Below, piece by piece: positions 28,441 through 36,431 of a stretch of DNA of 44,602 nucleotides (position 1 is its first letter; each line of letters begins with the position of its first letter). Under the pieces are notes generated by a model. It saw only the letters and a program-made list of their open reading frames with translations, had not been told where the DNA came from and did not search any database. The DNA lies in the NCBI GenBank assembly GCA_037382465.1, contig JARRPX010000024.1, positions 1 to 44,602 on the forward strand. Reading direction: 5' to 3'. The DNA comes from Anaerolineales bacterium (lineage in GTDB: Bacteria > Chloroflexota > Anaerolineae > Anaerolineales > E44-bin32). The position numbers and the translations under genes are program-made.

Positions 28441-29020
28441 GTCTACCTCGCGTCGTCAAAAGACTGGTTTCCTGTTCCATCCACTGCTGTGCTACTTCAC
28501 GCCGGGCCCGGTGCAACCGGCTTTTCACGGCCGAAACGGTAAGGGAAAGCGTTTGCGATATCTCCTCGTACGACATCTCATACCAGTAACGTAAAACGAT
28601 CGCGGCACGGTCTTTCTCCGCCAATTGATGCAGCACGTTACGAACCGATTCCTCGGTCTCGGAACGGGCGACCATGGCTTCCGGACCCGGTTTGTCATCG
28701 GGCTTCTCCTGACTCGGAAGCAGGTCCTCCAAAGACAGGGCCAGAATGCGTTTCTTCCGCAGACGATCGATACAGTGATGCGAAGCGATGGAAAGCAGCC
28801 AGGTCGTGAACGAACGATTCAAATCGTAGCTGCCGAGTCCCTGATAGGCCTTGAGGAAGGATTCCTGCGCTGCGTCTTCCGCTTCCGCCCCGTCACCCAA
28901 CATACGGTAGCAAAGGTTGTAGACGGGCGACTGATACGCTTCGACCAAACGAGCGAATGCATCATCATCGCCAAGCACGGCGAGGCCTATCCATTCCTGT
29001 TCCTGTGTCCGATCAGGCAT
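28418..29020 (-). CDS. ECF-family RNA polymerase sigma factor
   Basis: 200 aa. Region 2 is recognised by NLCYRMLGDGAEAEDAAQES and the following FTTWLLSIASHHCIDRLRKK; region 4 by DRAAIVLRYWYEMSYEEISQ and VSAVKSRLHRARRE (helix-turn-helix). Regions 1.1 and 3 are missing, as in group IV (ECF) factors. It is followed by an overlapping zinc-finger anti-sigma gene, and preceded by an ECF-type promoter (29055-29082), suggesting autoregulation. Function: envelope or stress response driving at least its own operon. Confidence 0.92.
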   Translation of the reverse strand: MPDRTQEQEWIGLAVLGDDDAFARLVEAYQSPVYNLCYRMLGDGAEAEDAAQESFLKAYQGLGSYDLNRSFTTWLLSIASHHCIDRLRKKRILALSLEDLLPSQEKPDDKPGPEAMVARSETEESVRNVLHQLAEKDRAAIVLRYWYEMSYEEISQTLSLTVSAVKSRLHRARREVAQQWMEQETSLLTTRGRHDEASAL

Positions 29021-29054
29021 ACCCGTCTCTTTGTCCGCGAGCGTTTCTACTTCC

Positions 29055-29082
29055 TATACGCAGAGATTGTCCTCAGGTTGCA
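29055..29082 (-). promoter_or_regulatory. ECF-type promoter of the sigma/anti-sigma operon
   Basis: Minus strand TGCAAC (29082-29077), 16 nt, CGTATA (29060-29055). This matches the AAC/CGT pattern of ECF promoters such as those of Bacillus SigW, and lies 35 nt before the sigma factor ATG, as expected of an autoregulated promoter. Confidence 0.6.
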
Positions 29083-29160
29083 CGTATTTTACAAGGATTT
29101 GAAATAATGAAGCGAGCAGGAGCACCGTACGCAATGACGGGATGAGGCGCGGCGCAGCGC

Positions 29161-31092
29161 TTACACCGCGACCCTGAACTGCGTTTCGTACAATTGGGCG
29201 TACATCCCGCCCATGGTCAGCAATTCATCGTGACGGCCCTGTTCGACCAGTCGGCCCTCATCGAGCACCAGAATCTGATCCGCACCGATGACCGTGCTCA
29301 GCCGGTGGGCGATCACGAATGAAGTTCTGCCCTGCATCACGACCTCCATCGCTTGTTGAATAAGCGCTTCGGATTGAGAATCGAGATGGCTGGTGGCTTC
29401 GTCCAGAATCAACACTTTCGGGTCTTTCAATAGAACGCGGGCGATGGCCACGCGCTGTTTCTCGCCACCAGAAAGTCGATAGCCGCGTTCGCCAACGACC
29501 GTATCGTAGCCGCGCGGCAAGGAGTCAATGAAACCGTGGATATTCGCGGCGCGGCAAGCGCGCTCGAGTTCCGCTTGCGTCGCATCGGGTTTGGCGTAGC
29601 GAAGGTTTTCCGCCAATGTCGTGTGGAACAGAAAAGTTTCTTGCGTGACCATGCCGACATTTTCGGCCAGCGAATCGATGGCCAGATCGCGGATATCATG
29701 GCCATCGAGTAGAACGCGGCCTTGCGTGGGGTCATACAGCCTGGGAATCAGGTACGTGATCGTCGTTTTTCCGGCTCCGCTCGGCCCGACGAGCGCTGCG
29801 ATCTCGCCCGCGTTCACCTCAAAACTGACCTCTCGAAGTGCGTAGCGAATTTCGTCGTCGCCTTCAGGCGCGGTTCCACCGCCTTCCCTGGCCGGCGTTT
29901 CCGATATCACGTACGCGGCATGGCGTCCCCATCGAAAGCGGCGCACTTCCTCCAGGCCGACGATCGCTTCTTGGGAGCCTCTGTAACTGAAGGACACGTC
30001 ATCAAAGCGGATGTGGCCTTGCGCATTCTTGAGGTAAATTGCATTCGGACGATCTTGGATCTCGATGGGCAAATCCATGACCTCGAAGACCCGTTCGAAA
30101 CTGACCATCGAAGTGGCGAACTCAACCCGCGCATTGGTCATTGCCATGAGCGGGCCATACAGGTCACTCAGATATGCAGTGAATGCGACGATGGTGCCGA
30201 TGGTGAAAGCGCCGCGCAGCACCAATTGACCACCCACCCAGAAGACCAGAGCCGTGCCGATGGCGCCGGACAAGCTCAGGGCGAGATTGAACCAACGGCC
30301 TACCACAGCCTGGCGCACGCCAATATCTCGCACGCCTGCAGCTCGTTCTTCGAATCGTGCAATCTCGGATTTATGACGCCCGAAAATCTTGATCAACAGC
30401 GCGCCGCTGATGTTGAGCGTCTCATTCATCAGGGCATTCATGCGTGCGTTGAGATCCATCGATTCTCTTGCGATCCTGCGCAGCACCTTGCCAACCCGGC
30501 GTGCGGGCAGGACAAACAGCGGCAGAATGGCGATTCCGATCAGCGTCAAGCGCCACTCGAGTGACAACATCAATACCAACGTCGCGATCAAAGAGAAGAT
30601 GTTGCTGACAATCGTAACCAGAGTTCCGGTTATGGCTCGCTGTGCGCCGATCACATCGTTGTTCAAGCGGGACATCATCTCACCCACTTGTGTATTCGTG
30701 TAGAACCGCAGACTCATGCTTTGCAAATGCGCATAAACGGAACGGCGCAGGTCGAATATGATGCCCTCACCGATGCGCGCACTGGTGTAGCGCTGGATCA
30801 CTCCGAGCAGTCCGTTTGCCAGGGGCACTGCGACCATGCCCAACGCCAGCAGGTTGAGCCGTGTGAGATTCTTTTGTGGAATAGCGTGATCGATCAAATC
30901 CCGAATGAGCAGCGGCGGGATCAGCGCGAGCAACGAGATTGCCAGCATCGTGATCAATACAACGACGACGCCCTTCCAGTATGGGAAAGCATAATCGGAC
31001 ACTCGGCGCAGCAGCGCACGGCTTACTTCCGGTCGATCCTGATCCTCATCGTAGCGGATGTACGACCACCAACCCCCACTGTGCATACCCAT
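29161..31092 (-). CDS. ABC transporter, fused permease/ATPase (exporter type)
   Basis: 643 aa half-transporter: six-helix exporter domain (about residues 40-330) then an ATPase with GPSGAGKTT (Walker A), TQETFLF (Q-loop), LSGGEKQRVAIAR (signature), VLILDEATSHLD (Walker B) and IAHRLST (H-switch). An insertion of roughly 45 residues, including EEVRRFRWGRHAAYV and a Gly/acidic loop, splits the first strands of the nucleotide-binding domain after FSYRG. It should work as a homodimer or with a partner not present here; the substrate cannot be inferred. ATG 31092 follows GAGG. Confidence 0.88.
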   Translation of the reverse strand: MGMHSGGWWSYIRYDEDQDRPEVSRALLRRVSDYAFPYWKGVVVVLITMLAISLLALIPPLLIRDLIDHAIPQKNLTRLNLLALGMVAVPLANGLLGVIQRYTSARIGEGIIFDLRRSVYAHLQSMSLRFYTNTQVGEMMSRLNNDVIGAQRAITGTLVTIVSNIFSLIATLVLMLSLEWRLTLIGIAILPLFVLPARRVGKVLRRIARESMDLNARMNALMNETLNISGALLIKIFGRHKSEIARFEERAAGVRDIGVRQAVVGRWFNLALSLSGAIGTALVFWVGGQLVLRGAFTIGTIVAFTAYLSDLYGPLMAMTNARVEFATSMVSFERVFEVMDLPIEIQDRPNAIYLKNAQGHIRFDDVSFSYRGSQEAIVGLEEVRRFRWGRHAAYVISETPAREGGGTAPEGDDEIRYALREVSFEVNAGEIAALVGPSGAGKTTITYLIPRLYDPTQGRVLLDGHDIRDLAIDSLAENVGMVTQETFLFHTTLAENLRYAKPDATQAELERACRAANIHGFIDSLPRGYDTVVGERGYRLSGGEKQRVAIARVLLKDPKVLILDEATSHLDSQSEALIQQAMEVVMQGRTSFVIAHRLSTVIGADQILVLDEGRLVEQGRHDELLTMGGMYAQLYETQFRVAV

Positions 31093-31133
31093 CGGTGCTT
31101 ACCTCAGATAGCCCTGGATTTTCAGTCAGGAAC

Positions 31134-31139
31134 ATTATA
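31134..31139 (-). promoter_or_regulatory. possible -10 box of the ABC transporter gene
   Basis: Minus-strand TATAAT, about 42 nt before ATG 31092. No clear -35. It lies in the 173-bp gap after the CapA-like gene, which transcribes towards it. Confidence 0.35.
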
Positions 31140-31265
31140 TCGCAGCGTAGAAGCTCGTTAGCCGGAGCACACGAAAGCCAGGACGCTGGGTGCGATTGGG
31201 ATTTCAACAAAGTCGGAGCATCTACAGCCGCAGGGACGATCGTGTGGCGTACCGGGGCGGCCGCA

Positions 31266-32573
31266 TCAATCTACGAGGTTGTCTGCGGCATCTTCGCTTC
31301 CGAGATCGTCGGTGGCCAGATTGGAGAGAACAGGGAAATCCTCCATGAAGAGGATATTCTCGAAGGCATAGATTACCTCGGCCTGAATCGCCGAGGTTGC
31401 GATGCTGGGGACCATGCACTTCGCAGAGTAGAAAACGTGATCGTGGACGGAGATCAACTCGGTTTTCCGAATTTCGACTTCCAGCCACACATTCTTCCGC
31501 ACGTCGTTGGTGTAAAAGGCGTAATCATCCGGAAAACATTGATCCATCATCCCGTTCCCCAGGCCAAAAAAGATGGGGGTATCTTCGATCTGGAGAACGC
31601 CTTGCGGTACGTGCGCGCCGTGACCGATGACGAGATCCGCACCGTATTGAACGGCTGCAAGAGCGAATTGCACTTGATTTTCTGTAACCGCTCGCTCGAA
31701 TTCCTTTCCACTGTGAAACGTGACGATGAGGAAGTCGACCGCCGGTCTCAGTTTCTCCATGTCCTCTTTAAACACCTCCGCATCCATCGGCATGACGCCC
31801 GCGTGGTCTGAGTCGGCGACCCATGCATCGATGATCACGTTGGTATCGGCGTACGCCAGGATCCCGATCACCGTTCCGTCGAGCTCGAGGACGTATGGCG
31901 CCCGAGCCGTCGAGAGATCTTTGCCGGCGCCGAGAACGCTGATTCCGGCATCCGAAAGAGTCTTGATCCCATGGCGCATGCACGCTTCACCCAGATTCAT
32001 CGTATGGTTGTTGGCTTGATCGATCGCCAACGCCGTCTCCCCCAGTTCGGTCTGCAAACCAATCAGGGAAGCAGGAGTCACCCAAAGGATGTTACTCCCG
32101 CGGGGCTTCAGATCGAAACCGGCTTCGACGGGATCACACAGCCCGCCTTCTGCGTTGAAGAACACGAGGTCCATACCCTGCATCAACGGCAGCAGGTTTA
32201 CGAAGGAATCGACCAGGGGAACATGCCAATCCGGATTGTCTCCCCAACGTCCTTCGTTTACATCGCCGCCAAAGAGTAAATGTACGGAATCCTGAGGGGT
32301 GTCTGCGGCTTTCGGCTCCGGTTCGGAAACGATGGAAGACAGCTTTCCCGTAAGCGGTGCCGGGGTAGGACTCACGATCGACTCGACTTCCTGGAACGCA
32401 TCAGAGGGATGTAGTTGGGTTTGTGGGAGCACGACTTCTTCAACCGATTCAAGGGCAACCGGATTGATTATGGGGAAGAACGATATCACCAGGGCGAATG
32501 AAACCATGAGGCTCAAACCGAAGCCCATGGCCAAGTAGAGACTGTGCTGTGGCCTGATGAGACCATTCTCCAC
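31266..32573 (-). CDS. CapA-family (poly-gamma-glutamate biosynthesis-like) membrane-anchored protein
   Basis: 435 aa from GTG 32573 (AGGT upstream). One N-terminal hydrophobic segment (MGFGLSLMVSFALVISFF) serves as signal anchor. A linker of about 50 residues follows, then the calcineurin-like CapA fold: LLFGGDVNEGRW, FFNAEGGLCD, ANNHTMNLG, FHSGKEF and GHGAHVPQG, with the Asp, Asn, His and Glu residues that bind metal in metallophosphoesterase folds. Family members act in capsule or polyglutamate assembly, but the biochemical activity is poorly known. Divergent from the DUF123 gene; no other capsule gene is adjacent. Confidence 0.82.
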   Translation of the reverse strand: MENGLIRPQHSLYLAMGFGLSLMVSFALVISFFPIINPVALESVEEVVLPQTQLHPSDAFQEVESIVSPTPAPLTGKLSSIVSEPEPKAADTPQDSVHLLFGGDVNEGRWGDNPDWHVPLVDSFVNLLPLMQGMDLVFFNAEGGLCDPVEAGFDLKPRGSNILWVTPASLIGLQTELGETALAIDQANNHTMNLGEACMRHGIKTLSDAGISVLGAGKDLSTARAPYVLELDGTVIGILAYADTNVIIDAWVADSDHAGVMPMDAEVFKEDMEKLRPAVDFLIVTFHSGKEFERAVTENQVQFALAAVQYGADLVIGHGAHVPQGVLQIEDTPIFFGLGNGMMDQCFPDDYAFYTNDVRKNVWLEVEIRKTELISVHDHVFYSAKCMVPSIATSAIQAEVIYAFENILFMEDFPVLSNLATDDLGSEDAADNLVD

Positions 32574-32973
32574 GTTATCAACCTATCGAGTTCGCGATTT
32601 TGGCGATCGAGGTGGCCTGCCGGCGCAGGCAGGACATGATCGTAAAACGTCGCTGTACGAGCTTGGATACTTATTGAACCATTGCTTAATGTGTTTTTCA
32701 TAGGGGAAATATCTCCCAATACCCGCTTCTATTATTTATGTCGAGTTCGATTCAGAATTCCATAGAATCAAGTTGCCCCAGACCGGTTGGATGGACCACG
32801 CATCATCGATCGCTGCACTCCTCTCAAAAGCAAGCGTTCAGCCGAAGTTTTCACCCACCGAATCGAAGTGTTATACTGCGACAAGCAAGCGCACACTGTT
32901 CTTACATCACCGAGTCGACGACGCAGCCCAAAGGAACTCTCGGAAACGATTGCGCCAATGCGGGGAAGAAAAG
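32574..32973. other. 400-bp divergent intergenic region
   Basis: Between the CapA-like and DUF123 genes. Holds a perfect 6-bp hairpin GCCTGC-CGGC-GCAGGC (32615-32630, with further flanking complementarity) resembling dispersed palindromes, and an extended -10 TGTTATACT (32869-32877) directed to the DUF123 gene. No supported gene; an upstream in-frame extension of the DUF123 ORF to 32773 is low-complexity and rejected. Confidence 0.45.
32869..32877 (+). promoter_or_regulatory. extended -10 promoter before DUF123 gene
   Basis: TGTTATACT (TGn followed by TATACT), about 97 nt upstream of GTG 32974. No good -35. Confidence 0.4.
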
Positions 32974-33513
32974 GTGAAAAAATCGCTAAACAAGGAAGAC
33001 ATTTTCCCTGCCAGTGAGAGGAATGAGAACTCCAAACTCGCGGAACTCCTGGCAACCGATGCACCAGGCGCGTATGCGATCGTCATCCTACTGAAGCGGC
33101 GCTGCGATCTGCCCGTAGGACGGTTGGGAATCCACTCATTTGCACCCGGTTATTCCATCTATCTCGGCAGCGCGCTCGGTCCCGGAGGGGTGCGGGCAAG
33201 AGTCCAGCGTCATCTGCGCTGCACGACGATGAAACCGGCGCATTGGCAAGTTGACCGTCTCCTGGCTGTGGGCGAGATCGTCGAAGTGTGGTGGAGATAC
33301 GGAAAAGAACGTATGGAGTGCCTTTGGTCCGCAAGGCTGAGCAAGATCGGCAGCATTCAAGTTCCAGGATTTGGCGCCTCGGACTGCCGCTGCCCCGGCC
33401 ATCTCGTACGCTTCGAAGATCGAAACCGCGTATCGATCGCTTACAAACATCTCGGAGTCGATCTTCATCGGCAGAAAATCGTCGAAACTCATCCGCTCGC
33501 GCCGCCCGGTTAG
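32974..33513 (+). CDS. DUF123 / GIY-YIG-like nuclease domain protein
   Basis: 179 aa from GTG 32974 (GGGGAAG upstream). The domain begins with PGAYAIVILL and then YSIYLGSALGPGGVRARVQR, the degenerate GIY-YIG pattern of the DUF123 family, followed by HWQVDRLL, CLWSARL and the Cys-containing FGASDCRCPGHL block. In some archaea this domain is attached to endonuclease III or stands alone; a role in DNA repair is plausible but untested. About 35 charged N-terminal residues precede the domain. The next gene starts 12 nt downstream and is likely co-transcribed. Confidence 0.72.
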   Translation: MKKSLNKEDIFPASERNENSKLAELLATDAPGAYAIVILLKRRCDLPVGRLGIHSFAPGYSIYLGSALGPGGVRARVQRHLRCTTMKPAHWQVDRLLAVGEIVEVWWRYGKERMECLWSARLSKIGSIQVPGFGASDCRCPGHLVRFEDRNRVSIAYKHLGVDLHRQKIVETHPLAPPG

Positions 33514-33525
33514 GAGGGAAACATC

Positions 33526-33912
33526 ATGGATCGAGAAATTCTCATCTCTGCGGGGGACGTTGCCGCGTTCGCACGCCTGTTTGAAAACGAGACCGCCAGA
33601 GTCATTTGGGAAGCACTTCCGCTGAACGGGATCGCTCACCGCTGGGGTGAGGAAATATACTTCGATATTCCGGTCGTGATTCCAGAATCAGATGATGCCC
33701 GCCAAGAAATGCGGATTGGGGAACTGGCGTACTGGCCGGCCGGGAACGCGTTCTGCATCTTCTTCGGCCGCACACCGATCAGCGAGGGTCAAACGCCAAA
33801 AGCGTACGCCAACGTCAACCCCTTCGGGATCATCGAACAGAACGCAGGCGTCTTCACCGCGATCAACGACGGTGCACAAATTACGATATCCAGAAGAGGT
33901 AAAACTTCATAG
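33526..33912 (+). CDS. cyclophilin-like fold protein (TM1367/DUF369-type)
   Basis: 128 aa with AGGAGGGAA before ATG 33526. Beta-rich sequence with EEIYFDIPVVI, GELAYWPAGNAFCIFFGRTP and PKAYANVNPFGII, the signature of small cyclophilin-like proteins resembling Thermotoga TM1367. These lack proven prolyl isomerase activity; function unknown. Twelve nt after the DUF123 gene and convergent with the GXGXG gene (41-bp gap, too short for another gene). Confidence 0.7.
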   Translation: MDREILISAGDVAAFARLFENETARVIWEALPLNGIAHRWGEEIYFDIPVVIPESDDARQEMRIGELAYWPAGNAFCIFFGRTPISEGQTPKAYANVNPFGIIEQNAGVFTAINDGAQITISRRGKTS

Positions 33913-33953
33913 ATCGAGCCAGTACGCGCGAGTGTATCGACGTTGAGATGATC

Positions 33954-34688
33954 TCAGTAGGCGTACAGATTGCCGAACGGCCGGGACGAAAACGGGATGA
34001 GTTTGGTGTAGTGATCCTTGAGCAAATCTTTCACCTTCAAGCGCACGTCGCCGCAGTATTCGCGTAGATGCTCCTCGACCGCAGCCATGTCCTCATCCGT
34101 CGGGTCGCGGATGCCGACTTCCTTCCCGACCTGGTACTCCTGCACTTCCCCACGGATGTAGATCGTTCCACCGTGCATTCCGGTGCCGACGTAATTTCCC
34201 ACGCACGAACGCCCGTTCAGTTGATCGATGCCCAAAACGATAATGAGACCTCCCGCCATGTACTCCCCCAGAAAATCGCCTGCACCGCCGCCGATAACGA
34301 TCACAGGTTGTTTATCCTCATAGGATTTCATGTGGATTCCCACACGGTAACCGACATTTCCCCGCACGAAGAGCTTTCCGCCTCGCATGGCGTATCCCAG
34401 GATGTCGCCCGCATCTCCCCTGACGATCACCTTGCCGGCGTTCATCGTGTTGCCCACGCCATCTTGTGCGTTCTCGCTGACTTCGATCGTCGGCCCGTCC
34501 ATAAACGAAGCCAGGGCGTTGCCCGGCACGCCGTTTACCTCGAGGTGCACCTGGGCTTTCAACCCCCCGCCGATGTAGCGTTGGCCGTTCACGTCATCCA
34601 GACGAATGTCCCGCTCTCCTGCGGCCACTGCCTGGCGAATCTTTCGGTTGAGTTCTTGATAATGAACGCCTTTGGCGTTGATTTTCAT
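33954..34688 (-). CDS. glutamate synthase-like GXGXG domain subunit (GltB domain 3)
   Basis: 244 aa composed almost entirely of the right-handed beta-helix found at the C-terminus of the large glutamate synthase subunit: repeats GNTMNAGKVIVRGDAGDILG, GGKLFVRGNVGYRVG, GGGAGDFLGEYMAGG and GTGMHGGTIYIRG. In fused GltB this part is structural, holding the ammonia tunnel. Its ATG (34688) overlaps the stop of the oxidoreductase gene (ATGA). Last gene of the split glutamate synthase-like operon read from 39113 leftwards. Confidence 0.9.
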   Translation of the reverse strand: MKINAKGVHYQELNRKIRQAVAAGERDIRLDDVNGQRYIGGGLKAQVHLEVNGVPGNALASFMDGPTIEVSENAQDGVGNTMNAGKVIVRGDAGDILGYAMRGGKLFVRGNVGYRVGIHMKSYEDKQPVIVIGGGAGDFLGEYMAGGLIIVLGIDQLNGRSCVGNYVGTGMHGGTIYIRGEVQEYQVGKEVGIRDPTDEDMAAVEEHLREYCGDVRLKVKDLLKDHYTKLIPFSSRPFGNLYAY

Positions 34689-35962
34689 AGGTACACCCCT
34701 TCGCCCTCCACAAGATGCTTGCGATAATCCTTCGGCAGGGAAATCAACCCAAAGTCCTCACTCAGGAGCACGTCACGGAAGCTGCTCACGTCCATCTGCT
34801 CTCGAATCAACCCTGTGTAGATGCCCGCCCGGTCGATGTCGCGCACCAGGATCGCGCCTACGATGACGCCGTCACGAAGCACGACTTTCTTATACGCATC
34901 CCGCTTTCGATCGAAATGCTTGAGCACTTCAAGACCGTTCTCTTCCGCCTGCATTATGCCGACGGATATCGTGGGGACGTCGAAAAGTTGGATGGAATTC
35001 ATGGCGAAACTGCCGGGGTACGCTTTACAGCCGCCCGCCATGTTGCACCCCGCAACCCAACCCTGTTTGTACGCATTCGGCCAGATGGCAATCGGACGCA
35101 CCTTGTTGAGCAGAATGTCACGCACTTCGACGACGTCGCCGGCAGCATAGACATCCTCGACTGCCGTCTGCATATGCTCGTCGACCTGAATGCCCTGTGC
35201 GGTCTGAATCGGCGTGTTTTCGACCAGCGAAATGTTGGGCCGGACGCCGATGCCAAACACCACCATTTGACACTCGATGCGGCGGTGGTCTTTAAGCACG
35301 ACACCGCCGATGCGATTCTTGTACTGCAAGATTCGTTCGACGGTGTTACCGGTCACCAGCGCAATTCCCTTTTGCGCCAGCCGTCGTTGGACGATTTCGG
35401 AGGCCTTTTGGTCGAAATTCGCGCTCATGATTCGATCCATGAGTTCGATGATGGTCACTTCGAGTCCGAGTTCGTCGAAGGCCTCAGCGGCCTTGAGTCC
35501 GATCAAACCGCCGCCGATCACCACCACCCGCGACACGGAATACGTCTCGAGATATTCTTGAATCGCCCTGGCGTCGTCCCATCCCATGAGGGTGAAAACC
35601 CCCTTCAATTGGGAACCATCTACCTGCGGCACGACCGCCGACCCGCCCGTGGCGATGAGCAGCTTTTCGAAATTCAACTGCGAACCGTCATCTATTACGA
35701 GACGCCGTTCCAGGACATCCAGCTCGCATACTTCCCTGCCCAGGATCGTGCGAACCCCTTTGCGCTCGTAAAAACCGTCATCTCGATAATACATGCGAGA
35801 TTCGTCTACGTGGCCGGCGAGCAGGTAGGTGATCAAGGGCCGGGAGTAGGCTCGATATTTTTCACGGGAGACGATCACGATTTCGCCCGTGTCGTCTTGC
35901 GAGCGGATCGCCTCCACGGCACCGATTGCCGCGGCAGAATTGCCGATGATCGTGTAACTCAT
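34685..35962 (-). CDS. NAD(P)/FAD-dependent oxidoreductase of the glutamate synthase-like complex
   Basis: 425 aa pyridine-nucleotide-disulfide-type flavoprotein. FAD site at the N-terminus (YTIIGNSAAAIGAVEAIR), NAD(P)H site VVVIGGGLIGLKAAEAFDEL around residue 150, and the FAD-contacting YAAGDVVEV near 290, with a C-terminal dimerisation-like domain. Similar to NADH-oxidase/nitrite reductase small-type reductases. No redox Cys pair is evident. It should bring electrons from NAD(P)H to the Fe-S subunit and FMN subunit. Translationally coupled on both sides (ATGA at 35962 and at 34688). Confidence 0.88.
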   Translation of the reverse strand: MSYTIIGNSAAAIGAVEAIRSQDDTGEIVIVSREKYRAYSRPLITYLLAGHVDESRMYYRDDGFYERKGVRTILGREVCELDVLERRLVIDDGSQLNFEKLLIATGGSAVVPQVDGSQLKGVFTLMGWDDARAIQEYLETYSVSRVVVIGGGLIGLKAAEAFDELGLEVTIIELMDRIMSANFDQKASEIVQRRLAQKGIALVTGNTVERILQYKNRIGGVVLKDHRRIECQMVVFGIGVRPNISLVENTPIQTAQGIQVDEHMQTAVEDVYAAGDVVEVRDILLNKVRPIAIWPNAYKQGWVAGCNMAGGCKAYPGSFAMNSIQLFDVPTISVGIMQAEENGLEVLKHFDRKRDAYKKVVLRDGVIVGAILVRDIDRAGIYTGLIREQMDVSSFRDVLLSEDFGLISLPKDYRKHLVEGEGVYL

Positions 35963-36408
35963 GCGACGACCCTTTCTTCGAAGGTGATCGCCTCATTGGG
36001 ACAGTTCCGAACGCAGACCGGGATTTCCTCCCCCAAACACAGGTCACATTTCGAAGCCACCTTCTTCACTTCCAAATCCCGCTTGATCACCCCAAAGGGG
36101 CACACCATGATGCACATCCAACAGCCCACGCATTTTTCTTCATCGCACAGAACGGCATTCGTCTCTTCATCCCGCTGCATGGCGCCGGTGATACACGCCT
36201 CCACACACGGCGCTTCTTCGCAGTGGCGGCACTGCAGTGCAAACGACAGGTACCCCTGTTCTTCCACCACGAGCATGGCCATGGCGCGCGGAAATTCTTC
36301 CTTGAAGGCTTTTACGATTTTCTTCGACTCCGAATGGCGCACGAGGCAGTGAATTTCACACAACCGGCATCCGATGCAGTACTCCTCGTGAATGTAAATT
36401 CGCTTCAT
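35959..36408 (-). CDS. 4Fe-4S polyferredoxin electron-transfer subunit
   Basis: 149 aa from ATG 36408 (GGGAG upstream); the longer frame to 36669 lies inside the neighbouring gene and is rejected. Four Cys clusters are visible: CIGCRLCEIHC, CRHCEEAPCVEAC, CVGCWMCIMVCP and CDLCLGEEIPVCVRNCP, as in HycB/DmsB-type subunits carrying up to four [4Fe-4S] centres. Stop overlaps the start of the oxidoreductase gene. Expected to wire the flavoprotein to the FMN/Fe-S glutamate synthase domain. Confidence 0.9.
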   Translation of the reverse strand: MKRIYIHEEYCIGCRLCEIHCLVRHSESKKIVKAFKEEFPRAMAMLVVEEQGYLSFALQCRHCEEAPCVEACITGAMQRDEETNAVLCDEEKCVGCWMCIMVCPFGVIKRDLEVKKVASKCDLCLGEEIPVCVRNCPNEAITFEERVVA

Positions 36409-36431
36409 ATACGTCTCCCGAGTTGCTCCGC

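Noticed and set aside
34715-36352. 545-codon plus-strand open frame over the oxidoreductase and ferredoxin genes
   Set aside because: Antisense to two coupled genes with clear cofactor motifs; no family features in the frame itself.
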